Under the pieces are notes generated by a model that saw nothing but the letters and a program-made list of their open reading frames with translations, was not told the origin of the DNA and did no database searches. The position numbers and the translations under genes were made by a program. Shown here piece by piece: positions 1 through 5,891 of a stretch of 6,004 nt of DNA. This DNA comes from Novosphingobium sp. GTDB taxonomy: Bacteria; Pseudomonadota; Alphaproteobacteria; Sphingomonadales; Sphingomonadaceae. Positions within the stretch are counted from its first letter, which is position 1. The number at the start of each line of letters is the position of its first letter. The DNA lies in assembly GCA_027490345.1 (NCBI GenBank), contig JAIXYF010000275.1, positions 1 through 6,004 on the forward strand, written 5' to 3'.

Positions 1-67
1 CCCCGCCAGGGCACGATCCCACGCGCAAATCGTCAGCGTACCGGTTGAAGAATTGGCGCAGCAAACT

Positions 68-526
68 ATGCTGCACTCCAAGCTAACCGGATGGGCCGCA
101 CCCTTGCATCAGGCAATCGACATCGAAGCGCTTTGCACCGAACGGGGTCTCAGGATCACCGAGCAGCGCCGCGTCATTGCGCAAGTGCTCTCTGAAAGCA
201 GCGATCACCCCGATGTCGAGAAGCTGCATGAACGCGCCGCAGCGCGCGATCCGCGCATTTCCATCGCCACGGTCTATCGCACCGTGCGCCTGTTCGAAGA
301 AGCAGGCATCCTCGATCGCCACGATTTCGGCGATGGCCGTGCCCGGTATGAGGCAACGCCCGAGGCGCACCACGACCATCTGATCGATGTTGAAACCGGC
401 CGGGTGATCGAATTCGTCGATCCCGAACTGGAAGCGCTGCAACGCCAGATTGCCGAACGGCTCGGCTATCGCCTCGTTGACCACCGCATGGAGCTTTATG
501 GTGTCAAGTCTGATCGCGAGGCGTAG
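68..526 (+). CDS. fur: Fur-family metal-responsive transcriptional regulator (Fur/Mur type)
   Basis: A cytoplasmic metal-sensing DNA-binding repressor controlling iron or manganese uptake genes. Numbered from the ATG at 68 (152 residues), the winged-helix domain covers about residues 12-85, with the recognition-helix motif TVYRTVRLFEEAGIL at 68-82. The dimerisation/metal domain follows, with HHDHLID at 101-107. Likely metal ligands are H47, E95, H101, D103, H104, E115 and H139, by analogy with Fur sites. The C-terminal CxxC zinc pairs of many Fur proteins are absent and the only cysteine is C23. This fits alphaproteobacterial Fur/Mur proteins, so manganese rather than iron could be the signal. 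The start is uncertain: TTG 53, ATG 68 and TTG 104 are in frame, none has a strong Shine-Dalgarno, and the frame is open to the window edge. TTG 104 would give an N-terminus (MHQAIDIEALC) like shorter homologues I remember. Its end is overlapped by plsC. Confidence 0.88.
   Translation: MLHSKLTGWAAPLHQAIDIEALCTERGLRITEQRRVIAQVLSESSDHPDVEKLHERAAARDPRISIATVYRTVRLFEEAGILDRHDFGDGRARYEATPEAHHDHLIDVETGRVIEFVDPELEALQRQIAERLGYRLVDHRMELYGVKSDREA
490..493 (+). promoter_or_regulatory. Shine-Dalgarno for plsC inside the fur coding region
   Basis: GGAG lies four bases before the ATG at 498 and seven bases before the adjacent GTG at 501. Both codons are in the plsC frame. The spacing favours GTG 501 slightly, but the difference is one residue. 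The site argues against the much earlier in-frame TTG at 450. Confidence 0.5.
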
Positions 527-1370
527 GGCCCGCCGCAAGGTGGGGCCGGAACGCGGCGCGCCCGTCACCTGGATGGGCTGGATGCGGATCGTGCTGCGCG
601 GAATTGCCCTCGTGGTCACCATGCTGATCTGCGTGCCGCTGCACTACCTCTACCGCATCGTGCATTATGGCTCGCCCTTCCCCAAGTTGTTCCTGTTCAT
701 TGCGGCGCGGATCATCGGCGCGCGGGTCCGGGTCCACGGCGTGCCGCTCAAGCGCGATGTATTCTACATTTCCAACCACCTCTCATGGGTCGATATCCTC
801 GCGCTCGGCGGCGCGAGCGGCACGGCGTTCGTGGCCAAGGCCGAACTGTCGCAGGCCCCGGTCGTCGGCTGGCTGGCGCGGATGAACCGCACCGTGTTCG
901 TCAGCCGCGAAGACCGCATGGGCGTGGCCGATCAGATCAACCGCCTGAAGGAAGCGCTGGCCGATAACTGGTCGATCACCGTGTTTCCCGAAGGCACCTG
1001 CACCGATGGCAAATCGCTGCTTCCCTTCAAAACCTCGATGCTGCGCGTGCTTGAACCGCCGCCGCCGGGCGTGATGGTCCAGCCGGTGGTGCTCGATTAT
1101 GGGCAAGTGGCCGAATGGATCGGCTGGATTGGCACCGAAGACGGCGTCTCCAACGGCAAGCGCATCCTCTCGCGCCGGGGCTCGTTCCGCCTCGAAGTCC
1201 ACTTCCTCGAACCGTTCGACCCGCAAGGCCTCGCGGGCCGCAAGGCCATTGCCGCCGAAGCCCGCCGCCGCATCGAACCCGCGCTGGAAGCAGCCCTTGG
1301 CGAACCCCTGCGCCCGTTTGCGTTCGATGTCGGCTCGGTGCGCTATGAAGCAGCGAAAAGCGCGGCGTGA
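498..1370 (+). CDS. plsC: 1-acyl-sn-glycerol-3-phosphate acyltransferase
   Basis: This enzyme transfers an acyl chain to lysophosphatidic acid to make phosphatidic acid, the precursor of membrane phospholipids, at the inner face of the cytoplasmic membrane. From the ATG at 498 (290 residues) there is a basic N-terminus (RRRARRK, residues 8-14), one hydrophobic segment at about 31-52 that should anchor it, then the acyltransferase motifs: NHLSWVD at 93-99 (the HX4D catalytic motif), a VFVSRED block at 133-139 and FPEGT at 163-167 (glycerol-phosphate binding). Length is normal for the family. The start overlaps the end of the Fur gene by 29 bases (26 if GTG 501 is used), so translation is probably coupled and the two share a transcript. 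A later in-frame ATG at 573 (MGWMR) would still leave the membrane segment intact but has no visible ribosome site. The acyl-donor preference and the choice among PlsC paralogues cannot be told from sequence alone. Confidence 0.9.
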   Translation: MVSSLIARRRARRKVGPERGAPVTWMGWMRIVLRGIALVVTMLICVPLHYLYRIVHYGSPFPKLFLFIAARIIGARVRVHGVPLKRDVFYISNHLSWVDILALGGASGTAFVAKAELSQAPVVGWLARMNRTVFVSREDRMGVADQINRLKEALADNWSITVFPEGTCTDGKSLLPFKTSMLRVLEPPPPGVMVQPVVLDYGQVAEWIGWIGTEDGVSNGKRILSRRGSFRLEVHFLEPFDPQGLAGRKAIAAEARRRIEPALEAALGEPLRPFAFDVGSVRYEAAKSAA

Positions 1371-1423
1371 AGGTGACGCGCGGGCTGGCGATCCCCTGCA
1401 AGCCGCGGACCAGCTGGCTTTAA

Positions 1424-1436
1424 CTGTAAAGTACAG
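1424..1436. promoter_or_regulatory. Operator-like inverted repeat CTGTA-AAG-TACAG
   Basis: Two perfect 5-bp arms (1424-1428 and 1432-1436) surround a 3-base centre. Size and symmetry resemble binding sites of TetR-type dimeric repressors, and an ATG follows at 1440, but that reading frame closes after about 30 codons. It may be the relic of a regulated promoter in front of the decayed gene downstream. A five-base palindrome can also occur by chance. Confidence 0.25.
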
Positions 1437-1461
1437 AGCATGCCGGACTGCGCCTGCATGA

Positions 1462-1800
1462 AGGCCGCTGCGCAACGGCCCGACCGACGCGCTGATCGAG
1501 CTGGGCGGCCTCGGCGCCAATCTGCGCCGCTTTGACGGATTCGTCAGCCGCTCCGCGCTGCCCGCCGCCTACCAACTTGCCAACCGGGCGAGCGGGGCAC
1601 AGCCTGCCCCGGCGTTTCACATCTGTGCGCCTAGCACCAGGCTCAGCCAGTTCGCGCATGGTCTGCGCCGCCTGGTGAGTGATCATATCATGGCACGCTT
1701 CGGCCTTGCAGCGCGCAGCTCGGCAAGGGTCTGGCGCAATGTGCAGCAGGCGTTGGCTGGTTGCATCGCCTGCTTGAGCATGGGTTCTTCTGCAGACTGA
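1462..1800 (+). pseudogene. Probable 5'-truncated gene remnant, family unrecognised
   Basis: A frame of 112 codons runs from just after an in-frame TGA (1459-1461) to TGA 1798-1800 and lacks ATG, GTG or TTG in its first half. By hand count over 1501-1797, G+C is about 74/99 at third, 65/99 at first and 60/99 at second codon positions. That is the order expected of real coding sequence in a GC-rich genome, read on this strand. The translation looks protein-like (for example DALIELGGLGANLRRFDGF near the start and ARVWRNVQQALAGCIACL near the end). I do not recognise the family. The missing start and the upstream stop suggest a decayed or truncated gene, perhaps from a past insertion. An intact antisense frame (1881 down to 1420) uses the same codon boundaries and is cysteine-rich, so I consider it a shadow. 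Confidence 0.35.
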
Positions 1801-1968
1801 GGCGACGCCAAGCTGAAACACCGCGTAGCCCCACGCGTGTCCGCAACAGCCCTCTGCCAATCGCTGCAGCTTTGACGCCAATTCTAGGCGATCGCGGCTC
1901 GTTACTGCTGGAACAGCACCAATGCATGATGAGCCGAACAGCCTAACTCCCTATCGCGGTAAAGTTAC

Positions 1969-1973
1969 GAATC
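1969..1973. promoter_or_regulatory. GANTC (CcrM methylation) site near the CtrA-type promoter
   Basis: GAATC matches the GANTC target of CcrM, the cell-cycle adenine methyltransferase conserved in many alphaproteobacteria. It lies 27 bases before the CtrA-type box. Single GANTC sites are common, so methylation control here is only a possibility. Confidence 0.3.
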
Positions 1974-1996
1974 CTCAGAACTTTGCTGATTTCTTG

Positions 1997-2018
1997 AATT
2001 TAAACAAAATTTAAACAA
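1997..2018 (+). repeat. Two perfect tandem copies of an 11-bp AT-rich unit
   Basis: The unit AATTTAAACAA occurs at 1997-2007 and again at 2008-2018 and is followed by AATT, the beginning of a third copy. The period of 11 bp is about one helical turn, so equivalent bases face the same side of the DNA. The repeat creates the TTAA-N7-TTAA spacing of the CtrA box annotated separately. Confidence 0.85.
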
Positions 2019-2030
2019 AATTGTCATAAT
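2000..2030 (+). promoter_or_regulatory. Probable CtrA-regulated promoter (TTAA-N7-TTAA box plus -10)
   Basis: TTAA at 2000-2003 and TTAA at 2011-2014 are separated by exactly seven bases, the published consensus for the cell-cycle response regulator CtrA of alphaproteobacteria. A -10-like CATAAT lies at 2025-2030, ten bases after the box, while no good -35 hexamer is visible at the right distance. The box would therefore occupy the -35 region, as in many CtrA-activated promoters. Transcription would start near 2037 and leave a leader of about 14 bases. An AT-rich island can produce TTAA pairs by chance, but its position directly before a gene supports a real site. Confidence 0.5.
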
Positions 2031-2050
2031 TTATTTCGGCGGCGGCATTC

Positions 2051-3253
2051 ATGAATTCTTCGCGCTATTTCTGGACAGCATCGTGGCCTTGCCTGATTCT
2101 GGTCGCCGTACCGGAGGTCGCTCTCGCGCAGGTCGCCGATAGCTGGAGCATTTCCGGCGATTTAACCGTCAGCGCCGTTAACTCCGATACTGCCATTTCC
2201 CTGATCCCGTCCGAAGGCGTCCTGATGAGCGCGCCGTCGATCGCGGATGGATCGCGCAATACAATCAGTGCGAGCGCGGTCGGCGCGACGGCCTCCGTTT
2301 CCTTTGCCGGCGCCACGGATCAAGACGTCGACATGGCCGATTTCGTAGACGGGGATGTGAGCCTTTCGGCCGCAAATCTCGATAGCAGCGTGACCATTGC
2401 CGGCACGATCGATGGTGTGTCGATCGGGCTTGGCCACGACAACACCTTAGCGGTCTCGGCTATCGGCGCATCGGCGCAGCTTGGCGTAACCGACGATGTG
2501 CTGGGCGGGGCAACCGTCAACCGGTCACTGGTTGTTGGCGGCGACATTGTGCTCACCGCCGAAAATTCGGGTGCGGTCAGCGTGCAGACAGACGTCGAGG
2601 GAATCGACATCGGGGGCGGCACGCGCAATAGCTTCAGCGCTACCGCCATCGGCGCTTCGGCCAGCGTATCGGTTCTCGCAGTGGTCGACGATGGCGCTTA
2701 CACCTCGGACATCGCAATCGCAGATGGTGGGCAGATCTCCATCACGGCAAACAATAGCGGCGACGTCCTGCTCGGCGCCACCGACGACCCGAGCGCGACC
2801 GCCATTGTCAGCGGAGCGACGCTCGGCGCTGACAGCATCGATGGCACCGTCTCGTTCACCGCAATTGGCGCAAGTGGTTCGCTCAGCAGCAACCTGATCA
2901 TTTATGCCGGATCCGCGGAGCCGAACGTCAGGTTTGGCGAAGCCGTCTTCGACGTCACGAACTCTGGCACGGTGCAGGCCAACGTGGCGATCGTGGATGC
3001 GGTGATCGACGGCAAGAACAGCATCAGCGCAAGTGCAATCGGCACCGTGGTGACCAATTCGGCGAAATCCATTTCCTATGCGGATGACGCGCTCGGGGTG
3101 ACCGGCACAATGGAAGCAGTGACCTTTGCTTCGGCCAACTCTGGCGCCATCGAGATGGCAGCCGGGCTGAGCAATTCGGGAATCGCCAACGGGTTCGGTC
3201 TAGCGATCACACTGAATGCCATCGGCGCCACGGCGGCCTTCTCCCTGCCCTGA
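2051..3253 (+). CDS. Secreted acidic repeat protein, six degenerate beta-type repeats; function unknown
   Basis: This is a 400-residue protein of no family I can name. Residues 1-26 form a Sec signal peptide (MNSSR, hydrophobic core, then VALA before Q27), with no lipobox. The mature part consists of six tandem repeats at about residues 36-100, 101-163, 164-226, 227-295, 296-353 and 354-400. Each opens with G-[DEQ]-x-x-hydrophobic and an N-S-G-like turn (residues 43, 108, 171, 234, 303, 362 for the N) and ends with an AIGAS-like block (76, 137, 199, 271, 329, 390), usually preceded by N-[ST]-hydrophobic-S. Alternating small and beta-branched residues suggest a beta-solenoid or beta-sandwich stack. 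The mature chain has two lysines (K322, K339), four arginines, many Asp/Glu and no cysteine, as in many extracellular proteins. There is no membrane anchor or obvious barrel domain after the signal. The start is fixed by an in-frame TAA at 2027-2029, though the ribosome site is weak. An adhesin, fibre or surface-layer role is inference. Confidence 0.8.
   Translation: MNSSRYFWTASWPCLILVAVPEVALAQVADSWSISGDLTVSAVNSDTAISLIPSEGVLMSAPSIADGSRNTISASAVGATASVSFAGATDQDVDMADFVDGDVSLSAANLDSSVTIAGTIDGVSIGLGHDNTLAVSAIGASAQLGVTDDVLGGATVNRSLVVGGDIVLTAENSGAVSVQTDVEGIDIGGGTRNSFSATAIGASASVSVLAVVDDGAYTSDIAIADGGQISITANNSGDVLLGATDDPSATAIVSGATLGADSIDGTVSFTAIGASGSLSSNLIIYAGSAEPNVRFGEAVFDVTNSGTVQANVAIVDAVIDGKNSISASAIGTVVTNSAKSISYADDALGVTGTMEAVTFASANSGAIEMAAGLSNSGIANGFGLAITLNAIGATAAFSLP
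2156..3250 (+). repeat. Six degenerate tandem repeats within the secreted protein gene
   Basis: Units begin at about 2156, 2351, 2540, 2729, 2936 and 3110. Lengths are 65, 63, 63, 69, 58 and 47 codons, the last being shortened at the C-terminus. Similarity is obvious in protein (the NSG and AIGAS blocks) but weak in DNA, so the duplications are old and the array has been kept by selection on structure rather than by recent slippage. Confidence 0.75.
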
Positions 3254-3300
3254 GGAGCGCTGCAAAGCTCCTGAACGGCAGGTCTGCTTGCCCTCTTCAT
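3253..3300 (+). terminator. Two consecutive hairpins after the repeat-protein gene, possible terminator
   Basis: The first hairpin pairs AGGAGC (3253-3258) with GCTCCT (3267-3272) around an 8-base loop and begins at the stop codon. The second pairs 3277-3282 with 3287-3292 (GGCAGG with CTTGCC, one G-U pair) around a 4-base TCTG loop and is followed by the pyrimidine-rich CTCTTCATTC. The T-run is poor, so an intrinsic terminator is plausible but not clear. Confidence 0.35.
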
Positions 3301-3327
3301 TCAACGCCGGTTCTGGCGTACAGACCT
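3280..3327 (+). promoter_or_regulatory. Alternative stem-loop in the miaB leader
   Basis: AGGTCTG (3280-3286) is perfectly complementary to CAGACCT (3321-3327), and it encloses a further small hairpin ACGCC/GGCGT (3304-3308 with 3315-3319). The outer stem cannot form together with the terminator-like hairpin at 3277-3292, because both use 3280-3286. It ends six bases before the miaB ATG, where it could hide the ribosome entry region. Whether this is regulatory or fortuitous is not known. Confidence 0.3.
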
Positions 3328-3333
3328 CGGCGT

Positions 3334-4698
3334 ATGACCTCGTCCCCGCCCCGCGCCCTTCCCAGAACATACACGGTCAAAAGCTTCGGCTGCCAGATGA
3401 ACGTCTATGACGGCGAGCGCATGGCCGAACTGCTCGCCGCCGAGGGGATGACCGCCGCGCCTGAGCACGAGACGGCAGACCTTGTGGTGCTCAACACCTG
3501 CCATATCCGCGAGAAAGCGACCGAGAAGGTCTATTCCGATATCGGCCGCATCGTAAAGGATGGGCGCGAAACGGGCGCTGTGCCGCTGATTGCGGTGGCT
3601 GGCTGCGTGGCGCAGGCAGAGGGTGAGGAGATCATGGCGCGGGCGCCTTCGGTGCGCGTCGTGGTCGGCCCGCAGGCCTATCACCGCCTGCCCGCCATGG
3701 TGGCCGAAGCCGCAGCAGGCGGCCGGGCGACGGAAACGGACATGCCCGCCGAGGCCAAGTTCGCCGCGCTGCCAAAGCGCCGCAAGGTGGGGGCATCCGC
3801 TTTCCTCACCGTGCAGGAAGGCTGCGACAAGTTCTGCACCTATTGCGTGGTGCCTTATACGCGCGGGGCAGAGCTTTCGCGTCCTTATGCCGATCTCGTC
3901 AGCGAAGCACGCGCGCTGGCGGAAGGCGGCGCGCGCGAAATCACGCTGCTGGGCCAGAACGTGAATGCCTGGCACGGCGAGGATGAGCGCGGGCGCCGCG
4001 TGGGCCTCGCTGCCCTGGCCGAGGAGCTGGCGAAGATCGAGAGCCTCGCCCGCATCCGCTATACCACCAGCCACCCGGCTGATATGGACGACGCGCTGAT
4101 CGAGGCGCATGGGACCAATCCCAAGCTGATGCCGTTCCTCCATCTGCCGGTGCAATCGGGCAGCGACCGCGTACTGAAAGCGATGAACCGCAGCCACACC
4201 GCCGAGAGTTATCTGCGCATTCTGGAGCAGGTGCGCGCCGCCCGGCCCGATATCGCGCTTTCGGGCGATTTCATCGTGGGCTTCCCCGGTGAGACCGAGG
4301 CCGAATTCGCAGAAACGCTGCAGATCATCGCGGCAACCCGCTATGCGCAGGCCTTCAGCTTCAAGTATTCCCCCCGTCCCGGCACCCCGGCGGCCACGAT
4401 GGACGGCCAGATTGCGCCCGAAGTGATGGACGAGCGCCTGCAGCGCCTGCAAGCCGCGCTGCAGCGCGATAGCCTCGCCTTCAATCAGGCCAGCGTGGGC
4501 AAGCGCTGCGAGGTGCTGGTCGAGCGCAAGGGCCGCCATGCGGGGCAATGGCTGGGCAAATCGCCCTGGCTGCAATCGGTGCATTTCACCGGCGATGCCG
4601 CGCTGGGCGATCTGCTAGAGGTGGACCTGATCGAGGCCGGCCCCAATTCGCTGAGCGGGCAGCTGGTGGCGCGCGCCGCCGCCCGAGCATGGCGCTGA
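3334..4698 (+). CDS. miaB: tRNA-2-methylthio-N6-dimethylallyladenosine synthase
   Basis: A radical-SAM iron-sulfur enzyme that adds a methylthio group to i6A37 next to the anticodon of tRNAs reading UNN codons, improving reading-frame maintenance. All three family domains are present in 454 residues, the usual length. The N-terminal UPF0004 domain has three cluster cysteines: C20 in FGCQMN, C56 in NTCHIR and C91 in AGCVAQ. The radical SAM domain carries CxxxCxxC at C164, C168 and C171 (GCDKFCTYC), plus LLGQNVNAW at 205-213 and the conserved HLPVQSGSDRVLKAMNR stretch at 270-286. The C-terminal TRAM domain for tRNA binding lies at about 385-447. The ATG at 3334 gives the expected short lead before the KSFGCQMN block, but no clear Shine-Dalgarno precedes it. 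In related genomes I recall miaB close behind plsC; here 1963 bases of other DNA separate them, so it may need its own promoter. Confidence 0.97.
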   Translation: MTSSPPRALPRTYTVKSFGCQMNVYDGERMAELLAAEGMTAAPEHETADLVVLNTCHIREKATEKVYSDIGRIVKDGRETGAVPLIAVAGCVAQAEGEEIMARAPSVRVVVGPQAYHRLPAMVAEAAAGGRATETDMPAEAKFAALPKRRKVGASAFLTVQEGCDKFCTYCVVPYTRGAELSRPYADLVSEARALAEGGAREITLLGQNVNAWHGEDERGRRVGLAALAEELAKIESLARIRYTTSHPADMDDALIEAHGTNPKLMPFLHLPVQSGSDRVLKAMNRSHTAESYLRILEQVRAARPDIALSGDFIVGFPGETEAEFAETLQIIAATRYAQAFSFKYSPRPGTPAATMDGQIAPEVMDERLQRLQAALQRDSLAFNQASVGKRCEVLVERKGRHAGQWLGKSPWLQSVHFTGDAALGDLLEVDLIEAGPNSLSGQLVARAAARAWR

Positions 4699-4760
4699 AA
4701 GCATAGAACCAAAGAGCGGTGCATATCTGCGCGCAGCGTGCGATTTTACCGGCGGCTGTC

Positions 4761-4788
4761 TTGCGCCTGTCGCATCGCTGCCTAATCT
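4761..4788 (+). promoter_or_regulatory. Possible sigma-70-like promoter for phoH
   Basis: TTGCGC (4761-4766) and TAATCT (4783-4788) are separated by 16 bases in the 116-base gap between miaB and phoH. Transcription would start near 4795 with a leader of about 20 bases. Agreement with the consensus is moderate, and readthrough from miaB is equally possible. Confidence 0.35.
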
Positions 4789-4800
4789 GGGGCCGATTAG
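4782..4800. promoter_or_regulatory. 19-bp palindrome overlapping the putative phoH -10 element
   Basis: CTAATC (4782-4787) and GATTAG (4795-4800) form a perfect 6-bp inverted repeat around the 7-base centre TGGGGCC. It covers the candidate -10 and start point, where a repressor would block transcription. As RNA it would be a short hairpin ending four bases before the AAAGGAG ribosome site. Confidence 0.35.
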
Positions 4801-4804
4801 TCTG

Positions 4805-4811
4805 AAAGGAG
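4805..4811 (+). promoter_or_regulatory. Ribosome binding site of phoH
   Basis: AAAGGAG is the strongest Shine-Dalgarno in the window but lies only three bases before the ATG at 4815, closer than usual. It supports that ATG as the start. Confidence 0.6.
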
Positions 4812-4814
4812 CGC

Positions 4815-5891
4815 ATGGCCCGCAAGTTCTCCCGCTCGAACGATGATGGCGTCCGCAAAGAGTGGCAGGGCGCCATCCGCACGGACCCGCTGGTACGCGG
4901 CGATATGGGCCGGGGCGATCAGCCGCGCCGCGCCCGGATCGAAATCGCGTTCGAGGAGCAGACGGTGCTCGGCGCGCTGTTCGGCCAGTTCGATCAGAAC
5001 CTCGTGCAGATCGAAAACCGCATGGGCGTCTATATCTCGGCGCGCGGCAACAAGGCGGTGATCGAAGGGCCGGACGATGCCGTGGCCCGCGCGCGCGATG
5101 TGCTCAAGGGCCTGCATCAGCGGCTGCTGGCGGGGCACGAAGTTGATGCCGGCGCAGTCGAATCGCTCATCATGATGTCGAACGAACCGACGCTGGAAGG
5201 GATCATCTCCGGCGCTCCCGATGGCGCGCCGCCGATCATGATCCGCACGCGCAAGAAAACCATCGTGCCGCGCTCCGCCACCCAGATCGAATATATGCGC
5301 GCGCTGGTCCGCGATGATGTGATCTTCGCGCTCGGCCCGGCGGGCACGGGCAAGACCTATCTCGCCGTCGCGCAGGCCGTGGCGCAGCTGATCAGCGGCA
5401 GCGTGCAGCGGCTGATCCTCTCGCGCCCCGCTGTGGAAGCGGGCGAACGGCTGGGGTTCCTGCCGGGCGACATGAAGGAAAAGGTCGATCCCTATCTGCG
5501 CCCGCTTTACGATGCGCTCTATGATTGCATGCCGCCCGAGCAGGTGGAGCGGCGCCTCGCCTCGGGCGAGATCGAGATCGCGCCGATCGCCTTCATGCGC
5601 GGGCGCACGCTGGCGGACGCGTTCGTCATTCTGGATGAAGCGCAAAACACCACGCCGATGCAGATGAAGATGTTCCTCACCCGCTTCGGCCAGAACAGCC
5701 GCATGGTGATCTGCGGCGATCCCAAACAGACCGATCTGCCCGGCGGCAGCGCCTCCAGCGGGCTCAACGATGCGGTGAACCGGCTTGACGGGGTGGACGG
5801 CATCGGCATGGTGCGCTTCAAGGTGGCCGACGTCGTGCGCCATCCCATCGTCGGGAGGATCGTCGAGGCCTACGAGGGCAAGGAAGAGTGA
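4815..5891 (+). CDS. phoH: PhoH-family P-loop ATPase (PhoH/PhoL, YbeZ-like)
   Basis: A cytoplasmic ATPase of the PhoH family, linked to RNA metabolism and usually encoded beside the endoribonuclease YbeY, which acts in 16S rRNA maturation and ribosome quality control. The 358 residues include an N-terminal KH-like RNA-binding region at about 40-110 and then the nucleotide-binding core: Walker A GPAGTGKT at 174-181, SRPAVEAGERLGFLPG at 203-218, Walker B VILDEAQN at 271-278 and the GDPKQTDLPG motif at 301-310. Length and motif order are normal for the chromosomal YbeZ type. The gene has its own possible promoter and a strong ribosome site. Its TGA overlaps an ATG (TGATG at 5889-5893), so a coupled downstream gene, expected to be ybeY, would begin at or after this point. 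Phosphate-starvation control is known for E. coli PhoH, but no Pho box is visible here. Confidence 0.95.
   Translation: MARKFSRSNDDGVRKEWQGAIRTDPLVRGDMGRGDQPRRARIEIAFEEQTVLGALFGQFDQNLVQIENRMGVYISARGNKAVIEGPDDAVARARDVLKGLHQRLLAGHEVDAGAVESLIMMSNEPTLEGIISGAPDGAPPIMIRTRKKTIVPRSATQIEYMRALVRDDVIFALGPAGTGKTYLAVAQAVAQLISGSVQRLILSRPAVEAGERLGFLPGDMKEKVDPYLRPLYDALYDCMPPEQVERRLASGEIEIAPIAFMRGRTLADAFVILDEAQNTTPMQMKMFLTRFGQNSRMVICGDPKQTDLPGGSASSGLNDAVNRLDGVDGIGMVRFKVADVVRHPIVGRIVEAYEGKEE

Larger units (their letters stand above)
1371..2050. other. 680-base stretch without an intact gene
   Basis: No complete gene is convincing here. From left to right the stretch holds a 13-bp palindrome (1424-1436), a start-less open frame with mild coding bias (1462-1800), a featureless part (about 1801-1950), an inverted AAAGTT/AACTTT pair (1961-1966 and 1979-1984), a GANTC site (1969-1973) and an AT-rich promoter region (about 1991-2035). 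Base composition falls sharply in the last 60 bases. I see no transposase, no clear insertion-sequence ends and no target duplication. Confidence 0.6.

Noticed and set aside
1..48. Tail of an upstream gene ending at TGA 46-48, possibly rimI
   Set aside because: The 15 visible codons do not give a recognisable RimI C-terminus, and other frames are also open to the edge.
1361..1382. Bulged hairpin spanning the plsC stop codon (CGCGGCGT with ACGCGCG) as a terminator
   Set aside because: The stem contains a bulge, overlaps the coding end and has no T-run after it, so it is not convincing as a terminator.
783..1520. A 245-codon open frame on the minus strand
   Set aside because: It is mostly antisense to the plsC catalytic region, with low-complexity Arg/Ala/His composition and no motif.
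1420..1881. An intact 153-codon frame on the minus strand with an ATG at 1881
   Set aside because: It shares codon boundaries with the + strand remnant at 1462-1800, where third-position G+C is higher on the + strand reading. It is cysteine-rich without pattern and has no visible ribosome site.
1761..1946. A 61-codon frame on the + strand
   Set aside because: It has arginine-rich, motif-free sequence, no Shine-Dalgarno, and overlaps the better-supported remnant frame.
1997..2018. Tandem 11-bp repeats as part of a CRISPR array or replication-origin iterons
   Set aside because: There are only two full copies with no spacers and no rep or parA gene nearby. A CtrA box explains the spacing better.
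2330..2356. Asp-rich segment (residues 90-102 of the secreted protein) as an EF-hand calcium site
   Set aside because: It has alternating Asp but lacks the Gly and final Glu positions of an EF-hand loop. It fits the generally acidic composition of the protein.
3301..4584. A 427-codon open frame on the minus strand
   Set aside because: It lies antisense to miaB, whose cluster cysteines and domains are unmistakable. The translation is rich in His, Arg and Ala, as expected of a shadow frame in GC-rich DNA.
4797..5843. A 348-codon open frame on the minus strand
   Set aside because: It is antisense to phoH, which carries clear Walker motifs, and shows no recognisable domain.
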